Of a stretch of DNA of 64,000 nt, positions 17,259-25,759 are shown one piece after another (position 1 is the stretch's first letter; each line of letters opens with the position of its first letter). Below the pieces are notes generated by a model that was not told where the DNA came from, ran no database searches, and saw nothing but the letters and a program-made list of their open reading frames with translations. Source of the stretch: Zhihengliuella sp. ISTPL4 (GTDB lineage Bacteria; Actinomycetota; Actinomycetes; Actinomycetales; Microbacteriaceae); NCBI RefSeq assembly GCF_002848265.1, contig NZ_CP025422.1:3316727-3380726 (forward strand), given 5' to 3'. The translations under genes were made by a program, and so were the position numbers.

Positions 17259-18701
17259 ATGCCCGAGGCAGAACAGACCGACGCCCTCACCGTCGGGCGA
17301 CGTATCCGCCAGCTGCGCACAGCGCGGGGGCTGACGCTCGAGGAACTCGCCGCCGCGGTCGATCGGGCGCCGAGCCAGATGTCGATGATCGAGACCGGCA
17401 AGCGCGAGCCGAAGCTCACGCAGCTCCAGGCCATCGCGCGTGCCCTCGGGGTGACCATCGACGCGCTGCTCACGGGGGAGCCGCTCGACGAGCGCAGCGC
17501 GATCGAGATCGCCCTGGAGCGCGCCATGAAGGGGCAGACGTTCCAGGCGCTGGGCATCGCGCCGTTCCGCATCGGCAAGACCGTGCCGACGGAGGCGCTG
17601 AAGGCGCTGCTGGCGCTGCAGGGGGAGATCGACCGGCTCAAGGACGAACGCGCCGCGACACCGGAGGAGGCCCGGCGGGCCAATGTCGAGCTCCGGCACC
17701 TGATGCGCCGACAGGACAACCACTTCGCCGAGTTGGAGGCCAAGGCGGCCGAACTGCTCGCGGCGGTCCGGCACCCCGGCGGTCCGCTCACGCAGCGCAC
17801 CGCTTCCGAGATCGCCGCGCACCTCGGCTTCACCCTGCACTACGCGCCCGACCTGCCGCAGACGACCCGAAGCGTCGCCGACCTCGCGAACGGCCGGCTG
17901 TACCTGTCGAGCAGTGTGCCGGCGAAGGGGGATGCCCGCACCGCCGTGCTGCAGGCGCTGTCGAGTCGCATCCTGGGACATTCCGAGCCGCGCAGCTACG
18001 CCGAGTTCCTCCGGCAGCGGGTGGAGACGAACTACCTCACCGGTGCCCTGCTGATGCCGGAGGCCGACGTCGTTCCCGCCCTGAAGGAGGCGAAGCAGCG
18101 TCGGGCGATCTCCATCGAAGACCTCCGCGATGCCTACTCGGTGTCGTACGAGACGGCGGCGCACCGGTTCACGAACCTCGCCACCCGGCACCTCGACATC
18201 CCCGTGCACTTCCTCAAGGTGCACGAGTCGGGCACGATCACCAAGGCGTACGAGAACGACGACGTGAACTTCCCGACCGACCGGCTCGGCGCGATCGAGG
18301 GACAGATGTGCTGCCGCCGGTGGACCTCCCGGGTCGTCTTCGACGAGGACGACCGCTTCAACCCGTACTACCAGTACACCGACACCGGCAACGGCACCTA
18401 CTGGTGCACCGCCCGCGTGGAGGCGTCGAGCGAGGGCCTGCACTCGGTGAGCGTGGGGGTGCGGTTCGATGACACGAAGTGGTTCGTCGGCAGGGACACC
18501 CCGCACCGCGGTGTGTCGAAGCACTCGGTCGAGGTGTGCTGCCGACGGGCTCCCGCCGAACTGGAGGAGCGGTGGCGCGAGCACTCCTGGCCCAACGTGA
18601 AGACCCCGCGCACGCTGCTGGCGACGTTGCCCACCGGAGCGTTCCCCGGCGTGGACACCACCGACGTGTACGAGTTCCTGGAGTCGCACGCGCCGCGGTG
18701 A
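17259..18701 (+). CDS. ramB: RamB-like XRE/ImmA-IrrE family transcriptional regulator
   Basis: A 480-residue regulator with an N-terminal XRE helix-turn-helix (VGRRIRQLRTARGLTLEELA, residues ~12-60), a middle ImmA/IrrE-like (DUF955) domain, here with HRFTNLATRHLDIPVHFLKV rather than a clean HExxH protease motif, and a C-terminal ScfR-type domain with paired Cys (GQMCCRRWTSRV near residue 350, VCCRRAPAELEERW near residue 432). RamB represses acetate-metabolism and glyoxylate-shunt genes in Corynebacterium and mycobacteria; the divergent aceA here supports that role. A GGAGG ribosome-binding site precedes the ATG. Confidence 0.88.
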   Translation: MPEAEQTDALTVGRRIRQLRTARGLTLEELAAAVDRAPSQMSMIETGKREPKLTQLQAIARALGVTIDALLTGEPLDERSAIEIALERAMKGQTFQALGIAPFRIGKTVPTEALKALLALQGEIDRLKDERAATPEEARRANVELRHLMRRQDNHFAELEAKAAELLAAVRHPGGPLTQRTASEIAAHLGFTLHYAPDLPQTTRSVADLANGRLYLSSSVPAKGDARTAVLQALSSRILGHSEPRSYAEFLRQRVETNYLTGALLMPEADVVPALKEAKQRRAISIEDLRDAYSVSYETAAHRFTNLATRHLDIPVHFLKVHESGTITKAYENDDVNFPTDRLGAIEGQMCCRRWTSRVVFDEDDRFNPYYQYTDTGNGTYWCTARVEASSEGLHSVSVGVRFDDTKWFVGRDTPHRGVSKHSVEVCCRRAPAELEERWREHSWPNVKTPRTLLATLPTGAFPGVDTTDVYEFLESHAPR

Positions 18702-18723
18702 TCCGGCTCGGTACGCTCGGTCG

Positions 18724-19848
18724 ATGAGCAGTGATGTGTTCCCGGGGCCGCTCGGCCCGATGCCCGAGGCGGGTGCCGCCGCGATCCTGTGGATGCCCCC
18801 GCAGGCGGACGCATCGGGACCGGTGCGCTTCGTCGACGGCTTCGAGCCGTTCACCGACTTCCTGCGGAGCCACGGGATCGACCCCGCGCCGCTGGCCGAC
18901 GACCTCGCGGCGACCTGGAACGTGGTGGCAGCACGCCCGGAGATCCTCGACCGCGCAGACCTCGCGGCGGCGGCCGCACGCTTCGTCGGCAACGTCATCG
19001 CGGTCGTGCACCCGGCGGCGACATGGCGGATGACGAACGAACCGGAGATCGGGACGAACACCATCTCCATTCCCGTCGCCGGCCTCGTGCAGGGCATGGT
19101 GCAGCAGCCCGACCAGCGGGACGAGTTCCTCCGGATGCTCCGCTCGTGGGAGCAGGACGATCGTGACGACGAGGAGATGAGAGCGCTGTCCGCGGAGGAC
19201 GCTCCCGCCGCCGTCGTCCCGGCGCGCGCCTACGTGCGTCCCGCTCTCCCGACCCCGCTGTTCTTCGACGACCGCGGCGAGGTCATCCGTTACGGACGCC
19301 GCTGGCCCGATGGCACCGCGCCGGAGGAGTCGTACTCTCGGGAGTCCCACCCGGAGCGCTTCGCACCGCTGCTTCTCGTGGTCGATGCACTCGTCGATCA
19401 CCTCTCCCGCGAGTACGAGGTCGAGGCGCGGCGAGAGGCGGGGGAGGGCGGGACGGAGCGCATCGTGCTCGCACCGGCGCGCGGTGCGCGAGTCATCATC
19501 ACGCCGACCGTTCCCTCCGTCCGCGTCGAGGCTGGCGCCCTCTTCCACGCGATCGTGCCGTCGTGCGTCTGCGATGCGTGCGATGAGACCGCCGAGACGG
19601 CGGCGGACGAGCTGGAGCGGATCCTGCTGTCGGTCGCCGCCGGTGGCTTCCGGGAGAAGTACCCCGTCGGTCGCCGTGCGTGGCTGTACACGGAGATCCG
19701 GTCGCCGGACGGCGAGCGGCGGGAGAGCAGCTCAGGCCCCGCCCCGGACCACTCCGCCGAGGATCACGAGCGCGCGGCGGCCCTGCTGAGCGGGCTCGAC
19801 GACGGCTGGTGGCCTGCCTGGCCGCTCCGCTCGACCGTACGAACTTAG
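18724..19848 (+). CDS. Hypothetical protein, two-part, actinobacterial (possibly DUF6278/DUF6226-like)
   Basis: A 374-residue soluble protein without signal peptide or membrane segment. The N-terminal ~130 residues (DFLRSHGIDP, ATWRMTNEPEIGTNTISIPV) recall small actinobacterial domains of unknown function that measure a residual acidic-repeat surface; the C-terminal ~200 residues contain ERFAPLLLVVDALVDHLSRE and a CVCDACDETAETAADELE segment whose CxC-x2-C spacing could bind a metal or disulfide. The similarity to DUF6278 and DUF6226 is from memory only. The ATG lies 6 nt after a TACGCT hexamer (18712-18717), so the mRNA is probably leaderless. Function unknown. Confidence 0.75.
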   Translation: MSSDVFPGPLGPMPEAGAAAILWMPPQADASGPVRFVDGFEPFTDFLRSHGIDPAPLADDLAATWNVVAARPEILDRADLAAAAARFVGNVIAVVHPAATWRMTNEPEIGTNTISIPVAGLVQGMVQQPDQRDEFLRMLRSWEQDDRDDEEMRALSAEDAPAAVVPARAYVRPALPTPLFFDDRGEVIRYGRRWPDGTAPEESYSRESHPERFAPLLLVVDALVDHLSREYEVEARREAGEGGTERIVLAPARGARVIITPTVPSVRVEAGALFHAIVPSCVCDACDETAETAADELERILLSVAAGGFREKYPVGRRAWLYTEIRSPDGERRESSSGPAPDHSAEDHERAAALLSGLDDGWWPAWPLRSTVRT

Positions 19849-19849
19849 T

Positions 19850-19880
19850 TTGATCTTGCTTAGTCAAGATTGACTATGTT
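19850..19880 (+). promoter_or_regulatory. Promoter with TAGTCAA-NN-TTGACTA operator of the ABC/monooxygenase operon
   Basis: A perfect palindrome TAGTCAAGATTGACTA occupies 19861-19876. It lies between a possible -35 (TTGATC, 19850-19855) and -10 (TATGTT, 19875-19880); the 19-nt spacer is long, so the exact promoter is unsure. The same 16-bp palindrome, differing only in the two central bases, lies at 25728-25743 before the flavin reductase gene. The operator thus links the two transcription units. Confidence 0.8.
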
Positions 19881-19925
19881 ACTTTCATCGAGCCATCAAT
19901 GACGAACGGCCGAGAAGGGACCCTC

Positions 19926-21029
19926 ATGGCTACTTCCTCTGCGGAAACCCGATTCCGCACCACTGCCACCCTGACGTGCGTTCTCGCCGCCACGCTGACG
20001 CTCGGAGCATGCTCCTCGCCGGCGCCCGGCGGCGATACCGCCCCCACGAGCGCGGGCGGCAGCGACGCCTGCCAGCGCAACCAGGATGCCGGCACCATCA
20101 CCTACATCTCCGGCTACGGGTACTCCGCCAGCGCCGGGCAGCTCGACGTGTTCCTGGCGAAGGAGCTGGGCTACTTCGACGACCTCTGCCTCGACGTGGA
20201 GATTAACGCCTCCGGCGCGAACGGGCAGCAGCTCGTCGCCTCGGGGCAGGCGCAGTTCACCGCTCTCGGCTCCGCCTCCGACGTGATGCTCGCCGCGGCG
20301 AACAGCAAGAACCTCACCGCAGTCGCGACCTACGGCACGACCCCGCCGTTCTCGATCTTCGGCAACGAGAAGCTCACCGACCTCACCGACCTCGAAGGCG
20401 GTTCGCTCGGGTACTTCATCAACCTCACGCCCATCGCCTCGGCCATGCTCGACGAGGCCGGCGTCGACGTCTCGAAGGTCGAGATGGTGAAGATGACCAA
20501 CTACGACCCGACCGTCGTCGTGCGCGAGCAGGTCGATGCGATCGTCGGCTACGCCTCCAACCAGCCGCAGACACTCAAGGCACAGGACCTCCCGTTCAGC
20601 GAGTTCCTGCCCTCCGACCTCGGCGTCGAGGGCACGTACAACGTCATGGAGGTGAACTCGCGCTTCCTCGACGAGCACCGCGAGGTCGCGGCCGACTTCA
20701 TGCGCGCGAGCCTCAAGGCCCTGCAGTTCTGTCTCGACGAGGCGGACGAGTGCATCGACATGCTGGCGGCCCTCGCGGAGGAGAACGGCCAGGGTGCGGC
20801 ATTCCCGCGCGATCAGCTCGCCCGCACGTGGGAGGTCGAGTCGGCCTGGGTGCGCGAGAGCGCGGGCGGCAAGCCCGGCGTGCAGACGGCGGACATGTGG
20901 CAGCCGGAGTACGAGATCGTGCAGGAGTACGGCGACGTGAAGGACCTCCCCGCCATCGCCGACATGATGGACCCGGATCTCGTGGCGGACCTGTACGACG
21001 GCGACACCCTCATCTGGGCGGAGAAGTGA
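19926..21029 (+). CDS. ABC transporter substrate-binding lipoprotein (NitT/TauT/SsuA type)
   Basis: A 367-residue lipoprotein: Sec signal with a LTLGACSS lipobox (Cys near residue 28), then an NMT1/THI5-SsuA-type periplasmic-binding fold (YGYSASAGQLDVFLAKELGYF, SGQAQFTALGSASDVMLAA, VVREQVDAIVGYASNQP). Such proteins capture sulfonates, nitriles, pyrimidines or aromatic acids at the outer face of the membrane. The ATG at 19926 follows GAGAAGGGA; an in-frame ATG at 19899 lacks a good ribosome-binding site. It is the first gene of the operon that includes its ATPase, permease and an FMN-dependent monooxygenase, so the ligand is probably that enzyme's substrate. Confidence 0.9.
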   Translation: MATSSAETRFRTTATLTCVLAATLTLGACSSPAPGGDTAPTSAGGSDACQRNQDAGTITYISGYGYSASAGQLDVFLAKELGYFDDLCLDVEINASGANGQQLVASGQAQFTALGSASDVMLAAANSKNLTAVATYGTTPPFSIFGNEKLTDLTDLEGGSLGYFINLTPIASAMLDEAGVDVSKVEMVKMTNYDPTVVVREQVDAIVGYASNQPQTLKAQDLPFSEFLPSDLGVEGTYNVMEVNSRFLDEHREVAADFMRASLKALQFCLDEADECIDMLAALAEENGQGAAFPRDQLARTWEVESAWVRESAGGKPGVQTADMWQPEYEIVQEYGDVKDLPAIADMMDPDLVADLYDGDTLIWAEK

Positions 21030-21826
21030 TGACCGCGGCACAGGGGGCGGGCGTCGAGGTCAGGAACGTCTCGAAGGCCTTCGGCGTCGACGGAGCCCAG
21101 GTGACCGTGCTCGACGACGTGAGCCTCACGATCGGCATGGGCGAGTTCGTGTCGGTGATCGGCCCCAGCGGCTGCGGCAAGTCCACGCTGCTCAAGGTGG
21201 TCGCCGGACTCCTCGACGCCGACTCCGGCACCGTCACGATCGACGGCGAGAGCGTCACGGCGGCCTCCCGCGACAAGAAGATCGGTCTCGTCCCGCAGTC
21301 CCCGGCGCTGCTGCCGTGGAAGACGGTGCGCGAGAACGTCGAGCTCCCCGTGCGGATCAACCGCGGGGCCAACGGCGACCGCGCCCTCCGCGACCCGGCC
21401 GAGCTGCTGTCGACGTTCGGGCTCGGCCATGCGCTGAAGAAGTACCCCGGGCAGCTCTCCGGCGGTATGCAGCAGCGCGCCGCGATCGCCAGGGCCTTCG
21501 TGTTCGATCCGGCGATCATGCTGATGGACGAGCCGTTCTCGGCCCTCGACGAGATGAACCGGGACCTGCAGCGCATCGCCCTGCTGGACTTCTGGCAGTC
21601 GAACCGCAAGGCCGTGATGTTCGTCACGCACTCGGTGCCGGAGGCGATCATGCTGTCCGACCGCATCGTGGTCATGGCGGCCCACCCCGGACGCATCGCC
21701 GAGGTGATCGATGTGAACCTCCCGCGGCCGCGGACCGAGGAGGCGTACGCGACAGACGAGTTCCGCGACCTGGAGGCAGTCGTGCGCGGTGCGCTGCGCG
21801 CGCAGACGGAGAAAGCCCATGTCTGA
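21029..21826 (+). CDS. ABC transporter ATP-binding protein (SsuB/TauB type)
   Basis: A 265-residue ABC ATPase with Walker A GPSGCGKST near residue 47, signature LSGGMQQRAAIARAF near residue 145, Walker B IMLMDEPFSALD near residue 166 and the switch His in MFVTHSVPEA near residue 198. It powers the importer formed with the flanking binding protein and permease. The ATG overlaps the upstream TGA by one base; the downstream permease start overlaps its end by 8 nt. The sequence class is the nitrate/sulfonate/taurine branch. Confidence 0.94.
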   Translation: MTAAQGAGVEVRNVSKAFGVDGAQVTVLDDVSLTIGMGEFVSVIGPSGCGKSTLLKVVAGLLDADSGTVTIDGESVTAASRDKKIGLVPQSPALLPWKTVRENVELPVRINRGANGDRALRDPAELLSTFGLGHALKKYPGQLSGGMQQRAAIARAFVFDPAIMLMDEPFSALDEMNRDLQRIALLDFWQSNRKAVMFVTHSVPEAIMLSDRIVVMAAHPGRIAEVIDVNLPRPRTEEAYATDEFRDLEAVVRGALRAQTEKAHV

Positions 21827-22667
21827 GCTGACGATAAGAGACACCACCGCCACCCTCGCCACCGCCCGGCTGAAGGCGCAGCCCCGCCGCGGCATCCCCG
21901 GGTGGCTCCGCTGGGGCTCCTGGGTGCCGACCCTGATCACGTTCGTGATCGCGGCCCTGCTCTGGCAGATCGTGGCGTGGACCAACCCCTACGTCCTCCC
22001 GACGCTGGAGGCCATCGGCGCCAGCCTCGTCGAGGACGCGGGGATGTACTGGTCGAACTTCCTCGTGACGCTGCTCGAGGTCGTCGTCGGCGCCTCGGCC
22101 GGCATCCTCGCGGGTTTCCTCCTGGCGGTCGTGATGGCCGAGTTCCAGATCATCGAGCGCGCCGTCATGCCGCTGGTCATCATCGTGATGGTGACGCCGA
22201 TCGTCGCGATCGCCCCGGCGCTCGTCGTCGCCTTCGGGTTCGGCATGGTGCCGAAGTTCATCGTCACCGGCCTCGTGGTGTTCTTCCCGATGCTCGTGAA
22301 CTCGCTCGCCGGCCTCCGCGACGTGGACCAGAAGGCGCTCGACGTGTTCACGACGCTGCACGCCTCGCGGTGGGAGATCTTCCGCGAGCTGCGGTTCCCC
22401 GGCAGCATGCCCTACGTGTTCGCCGGTCTGCGGATCGCGCTGCCCCTCGCCGTGGTCGGCGCGGCCGTGGCCGAGTTCGTCGCGGCAGGACAGCAGGCCG
22501 GTCTCGGCTCCCTCGTCACCACGTCGGCCGCGCAGGCGAATCTGTCCGTGACCTGGGCGAGCATCGCCCTGCTCTGCCTGCTCGGGGTGCTGCTCATCGT
22601 GCTCCTCGCGGTCGTGCGCCGGCGCGTCCTGTGGTGGAGCGACGGCGAGGTCACCGCGAAGGGCTGA
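21819..22667 (+). CDS. ABC transporter permease (SsuC/TauC type)
   Basis: A 282-residue integral membrane protein with about six membrane segments and the cytoplasmic coupling (EAA) loop in LRFPGSMPYVFAGLRIALPL near residue 190. It is the membrane channel of the adjacent importer. I choose the ATG at 21819, inside the ATPase end, over an upstream in-frame ATG at 21789. A 110-nt GC-rich spacer with self-complementary CCCCGGG runs separates it from the monooxygenase; it could tune expression between transporter and enzyme. Confidence 0.92.
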   Translation: MSELTIRDTTATLATARLKAQPRRGIPGWLRWGSWVPTLITFVIAALLWQIVAWTNPYVLPTLEAIGASLVEDAGMYWSNFLVTLLEVVVGASAGILAGFLLAVVMAEFQIIERAVMPLVIIVMVTPIVAIAPALVVAFGFGMVPKFIVTGLVVFFPMLVNSLAGLRDVDQKALDVFTTLHASRWEIFRELRFPGSMPYVFAGLRIALPLAVVGAAVAEFVAAGQQAGLGSLVTTSAAQANLSVTWASIALLCLLGVLLIVLLAVVRRRVLWWSDGEVTAKG

Positions 22668-22777
22668 GCTCACCACCCCCCCGGTCCCGGGGACGCGACC
22701 CCTGCGCCCCCGGGTTCCCCCGGCGTGCCCGGAAACTCCGAACGAAACCATCCCCCACTCCCAGGAAGGCATCCGCC

Positions 22778-24157
22778 ATGACCGCTCAGCACCCCGTGAA
22801 GACCCTGCGGCTCGGACTCTTCGAGAACGCCCAGGCCAACGACTCCGGCACCGCGACCTGGCGCCACCCCGACAACCGGCGCTATCTCTTCGACAAGCTC
22901 GACTACTGGCGCGACACCGCGCGCCTGGTCGAGGACGCGGGGTTCGACTTCCTCTTCCTCGCCGACGCGTGGGGCTGGGCCGACGTCGCCGGCGAGCGTC
23001 CGGACATCTGCTCCGTCGAGGGCCTGGACCTGCCGCGGCTCGACCCGGCGATCATCCTCGCCGCGCTCATCCCGGAGACCACTCGCCTCGGCCTCGTCGC
23101 CACAGGGTCGACCCTGCTCGAGCCGCCGTACTCCTTCGCCCGGCGCCTGGCCACCCTCGACATCCTGTCCGGCGGCCGGATCGGCTGGAACGTCGTCACC
23201 ACCGGCACCGCCGACACCGCGGTGCAGGGCTTCGGTGTGCCGATGGTCGGGCACGACGAGCGCTACCTGATGGCGGACGACTTCATGCAGGTCGTCTACA
23301 AGCTGTGGGAGGAGGCCTGGGAGGAGGGCGCGCTGGAGCGCGACAAGGCGGGCCGTTTCGCCGACCCGGCCAAGGTGCACCGCATCGTGCACGACGGGCC
23401 CTACTTCCGCTCGCACGGCTACGGCAACACGCAGCGCTCGCCGCAGGGCACGCCGGTGCTGTTCCAGGCCGGGGCGTCGCCTGCCGGCCGCGAGTTCGGC
23501 GGCAAGCACGGCGAGGCGATCTTCGTGGGGAGCGGCTCGGTAGAGCAGCTCCGTGCGCACTCCTCGGCGATCCGCGAGGAGGCGGTGAAGAACGGCCGTG
23601 GCGCGCACGAGGTGAAGATCATGTCGGCGTTCGCCGCGGTCGTCGGCAGCACCGAGGAAGAGGCGCGCCGCACGTATGCGGAGGTCGCCGACGCACAGAA
23701 CCCCGAGGTCACCGTGGCGTCCTACGCCTGGTTCACCGGCCTCGATCTGTCGTCGTACGACCCGAGCACGCCGATGTCGGAGCTCAGCACCGAACTCTCG
23801 CAGACGCAGGTCGCCCGCTTCGCCGACAAGACGGTGGGCGACGTGCTGGGCGACTGGCACGCGCACGGGGTAGGCGCCCGGCCCATCGTGGGTACGCCGG
23901 AGCAGGTGGCGGACCGGATGATGGAGCTTGCCGACGGCGCGGACCTCGACGGGTTCCTCTTCGCCCCGGTGATCCCCCCGGCGTCGACCGCCGACTTCAT
24001 CGAGCAGGTGCTGCCTATTCTCAAGGAGCGCGGGGCGATCACCGACCCCGCCGCCGAGCCGCAGTCGCTGCGGGAACGGCTGATGGGCACCCCGACGCCC
24101 GCACTCGCCGAGTCCCACGTGGGCTCGTCGTTCCGGCGGACGATGGCCCGTGTCTGA
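22778..24157 (+). CDS. LLM-class FMN-dependent monooxygenase (NtaA/SnaA/DszA subfamily)
   Basis: A 459-residue flavin-dependent monooxygenase of the bacterial luciferase superfamily. LRLGLFENAQAN at the start, the AGFDFLFLADAWGW strand, TTRLGLVATGSTLLEPPY and GRIGWNVVTTGTADTAVQGF mark the NtaA/DszA/SnaA branch. These two-component enzymes use FMNH2 from a separate reductase to cleave C-S or C-N bonds or hydroxylate small organics. A matching flavin reductase with the same operator lies 1.6 kb downstream (25760-26269). The ABC transporter in front suggests growth on an imported organosulfur or organonitrogen compound; which one is not visible. A CCAGGAAGG ribosome-binding site precedes the ATG. 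Confidence 0.92.
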   Translation: MTAQHPVKTLRLGLFENAQANDSGTATWRHPDNRRYLFDKLDYWRDTARLVEDAGFDFLFLADAWGWADVAGERPDICSVEGLDLPRLDPAIILAALIPETTRLGLVATGSTLLEPPYSFARRLATLDILSGGRIGWNVVTTGTADTAVQGFGVPMVGHDERYLMADDFMQVVYKLWEEAWEEGALERDKAGRFADPAKVHRIVHDGPYFRSHGYGNTQRSPQGTPVLFQAGASPAGREFGGKHGEAIFVGSGSVEQLRAHSSAIREEAVKNGRGAHEVKIMSAFAAVVGSTEEEARRTYAEVADAQNPEVTVASYAWFTGLDLSSYDPSTPMSELSTELSQTQVARFADKTVGDVLGDWHAHGVGARPIVGTPEQVADRMMELADGADLDGFLFAPVIPPASTADFIEQVLPILKERGAITDPAAEPQSLRERLMGTPTPALAESHVGSSFRRTMARV

Positions 24158-25034
24158 GACCCTCGCCGGCGTGGCCATCGTGGGGAGCGCGAACCTCGAT
24201 CTCGTGGTCGAGGTCTCGCGCCCACCCCGCGTCGGCGAGACGCTGCTCGGTCGGGCCGGGGGACGCTTCCCCGGCGGCAAGGGCCTCAATCAGGCCGTCG
24301 CGGCGGCGCGCACCGGAGCCTCGACGCGATTCTGCGGTGTCGTCGGAGCGGACGAGGCGGGGGCCGTGCTGGAGGCGGCGCTCACGGAAGCGGGCGTGGA
24401 CGCCGCGCTCCGCCGCTCCGCGTCCGCGCCGACCGGGGTCGCGCATGTGCTGGCCTTCGACGACGGCGACAACAGCATCCTCGTGGCGGCGGGGGCGAAC
24501 GGCGAGCTCACTCCGGAGGACGCCGTGGCCGGGATCGCCGGGGCGGCTGTGGTGCTCGCCCAGCTCGAGGTGCCGTTCGCCGCGGTCGCCGCGGCCCTCG
24601 TGGCCGCCCGGGGTGCGGGGGCGCGCACGATCCTCAATGCCGCCCCCGCGCACGAGGCGGCGGTCGAGCTGCTCCCGGAAGTGGACGTGCTGGTCGTGAA
24701 CGAGACGGAGTGCGCGGAGCTCGGCGGCGTCGAGCGGCTCCTCGGCGCCGGTGCCGGAGCGGTCGTGCTCACGGAGGGGGCCGCGGGTGTGACGCTGCAT
24801 CGGCCGGGACGGCCCGGGGCGCACGTGGCGGCCTTCCGCATAGACGCCGTCGACACGACGGGAGCCGGGGACGCCTTCTGCGGCGCCCTCGCCGCCGGGC
24901 TCGCCCAGGGTCGAGACACCGAGCACGCTCTCGTGCGCGCCTGTGCCGCGGGGGCGATCGTCGCCCGACACCGCGGGGCGACCACCCCGGCGCTCACCGC
25001 CGATGCCCTCAACGCCCTGGTGGCCGGGCGCTGA
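24150..25034 (+). CDS. PfkB-family carbohydrate kinase (ribokinase-like)
   Basis: A 294-residue PfkB kinase with the N-terminal substrate motif GGKGLNQAVAAARTGA near residue 41 and the C-terminal DTTGAGDAFCGALAAGLAQG with the catalytic Asp near residue 235. The motif set is that of ribokinase, which makes ribose 5-phosphate. The GTG start overlaps the monooxygenase stop by 8 nt, so the two are co-translated. A sugar kinase in a monooxygenase operon is unusual; it might act on a ribosyl or sugar product released from the substrate. PfkB members also phosphorylate nucleosides and other sugars. Confidence 0.88.
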   Translation: MSETLAGVAIVGSANLDLVVEVSRPPRVGETLLGRAGGRFPGGKGLNQAVAAARTGASTRFCGVVGADEAGAVLEAALTEAGVDAALRRSASAPTGVAHVLAFDDGDNSILVAAGANGELTPEDAVAGIAGAAVVLAQLEVPFAAVAAALVAARGAGARTILNAAPAHEAAVELLPEVDVLVVNETECAELGGVERLLGAGAGAVVLTEGAAGVTLHRPGRPGAHVAAFRIDAVDTTGAGDAFCGALAAGLAQGRDTEHALVRACAAGAIVARHRGATTPALTADALNALVAGR

Positions 25035-25053
25035 GTCGCGTGCGCCCTGCGGG

Positions 25054-25656
25054 TCACCGCGGGGGAGCGGGTTCCGCCTCCGTCGTCTCCGCCGTCTCGC
25101 CGGCGAACGTGTACGCCCCGGCGCGCAGCCGCTCCAGCAGCGTCAGGAGCCACTCCTTCTCGGCGGTGAGTCGGGCGGTGGAGAGGTCGAAGATCTCGCG
25201 GACGTACTCCGGGGTCGTCTCCGAGCGCAGGGTGTCCTGCACGTCGAAGCCGTTCTGCGTGATGATCGCGTCGCTCTTGATGAGCCGATGCTCGAGCCCG
25301 GCGATGACCTCCTGCCGGCTGAGGACGAACATGAACGAGGCCACGGTCATGATCGCCTGGGTGTCGAAAGCCGCGACGTTCCACAGGTTCTCACGCAGCA
25401 TGCGCTGCAGTTCCACCTCGCCGGCCGGGGTGATGCGGTAGGTGGTGCGCGCCGGGCGCTTGCCCTCGGTCTCGGTGCCGCTCTCCGCCACGTAGCCGTC
25501 GACCTCGAGCGCGCGGAGGGCGTTGTAGATCGAACCGGGCTGGATGTGCGCCCATTCGTCGACGTGCCACGTCATGAGCTCGCGGCGGAGGAAGTAGCCG
25601 TGAACGGGCTGGAACTGCTTGACGGCGCCGAGGACGACGAGGCGGGTGGTCGACAT
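25054..25656 (-). CDS. PadR family transcriptional regulator
   Basis: A 200-residue PadR protein: an N-terminal winged helix (TTRLVVLGAV, HGYFLRRELMTWHVDEW, QPGSIYNALRALEVDGYV) and a C-terminal helical dimerisation region. The start at 25656 has a TAGCAT hexamer exactly 7 nt upstream, as in other leaderless genes here; an in-frame ATG at 25665 is the alternative. It is divergent from the flavin reductase gene and convergent with the kinase. It is the only regulator within the module, so it is the best candidate to bind the TAGTCAA-NN-TTGACTA palindromes in both module promoters. PadR proteins are usually ligand-relieved repressors. Confidence 0.9.
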   Translation of the reverse strand: MSTTRLVVLGAVKQFQPVHGYFLRRELMTWHVDEWAHIQPGSIYNALRALEVDGYVAESGTETEGKRPARTTYRITPAGEVELQRMLRENLWNVAAFDTQAIMTVASFMFVLSRQEVIAGLEHRLIKSDAIITQNGFDVQDTLRSETTPEYVREIFDLSTARLTAEKEWLLTLLERLRAGAYTFAGETAETTEAEPAPPR

Positions 25657-25692
25657 GCGCTTCATGCTAACGGCTCGGTGTCGTGAAATCTG

Positions 25693-25743
25693 TTGTTTGC
25701 ATGGTCAAAAATGCATATGATTCAAACTAGTCAAAGTTGACTA
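25693..25743 (+). promoter_or_regulatory. Promoter and TAGTCAA-NN-TTGACTA operator of the flavin reductase genes
   Basis: A promoter with TTGTTT (25693-25698), a 17-nt spacer and TATGAT (25716-25721) is visible. The 16-bp palindrome TAGTCAAAGTTGACTA (25728-25743) starts at the predicted transcription start, an ideal repressor position. It repeats the palindrome at 19861-19876. A GAAAGGA ribosome-binding site follows. Confidence 0.85.
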
Positions 25744-25759
25744 ACGAAAGGACTTCGTG

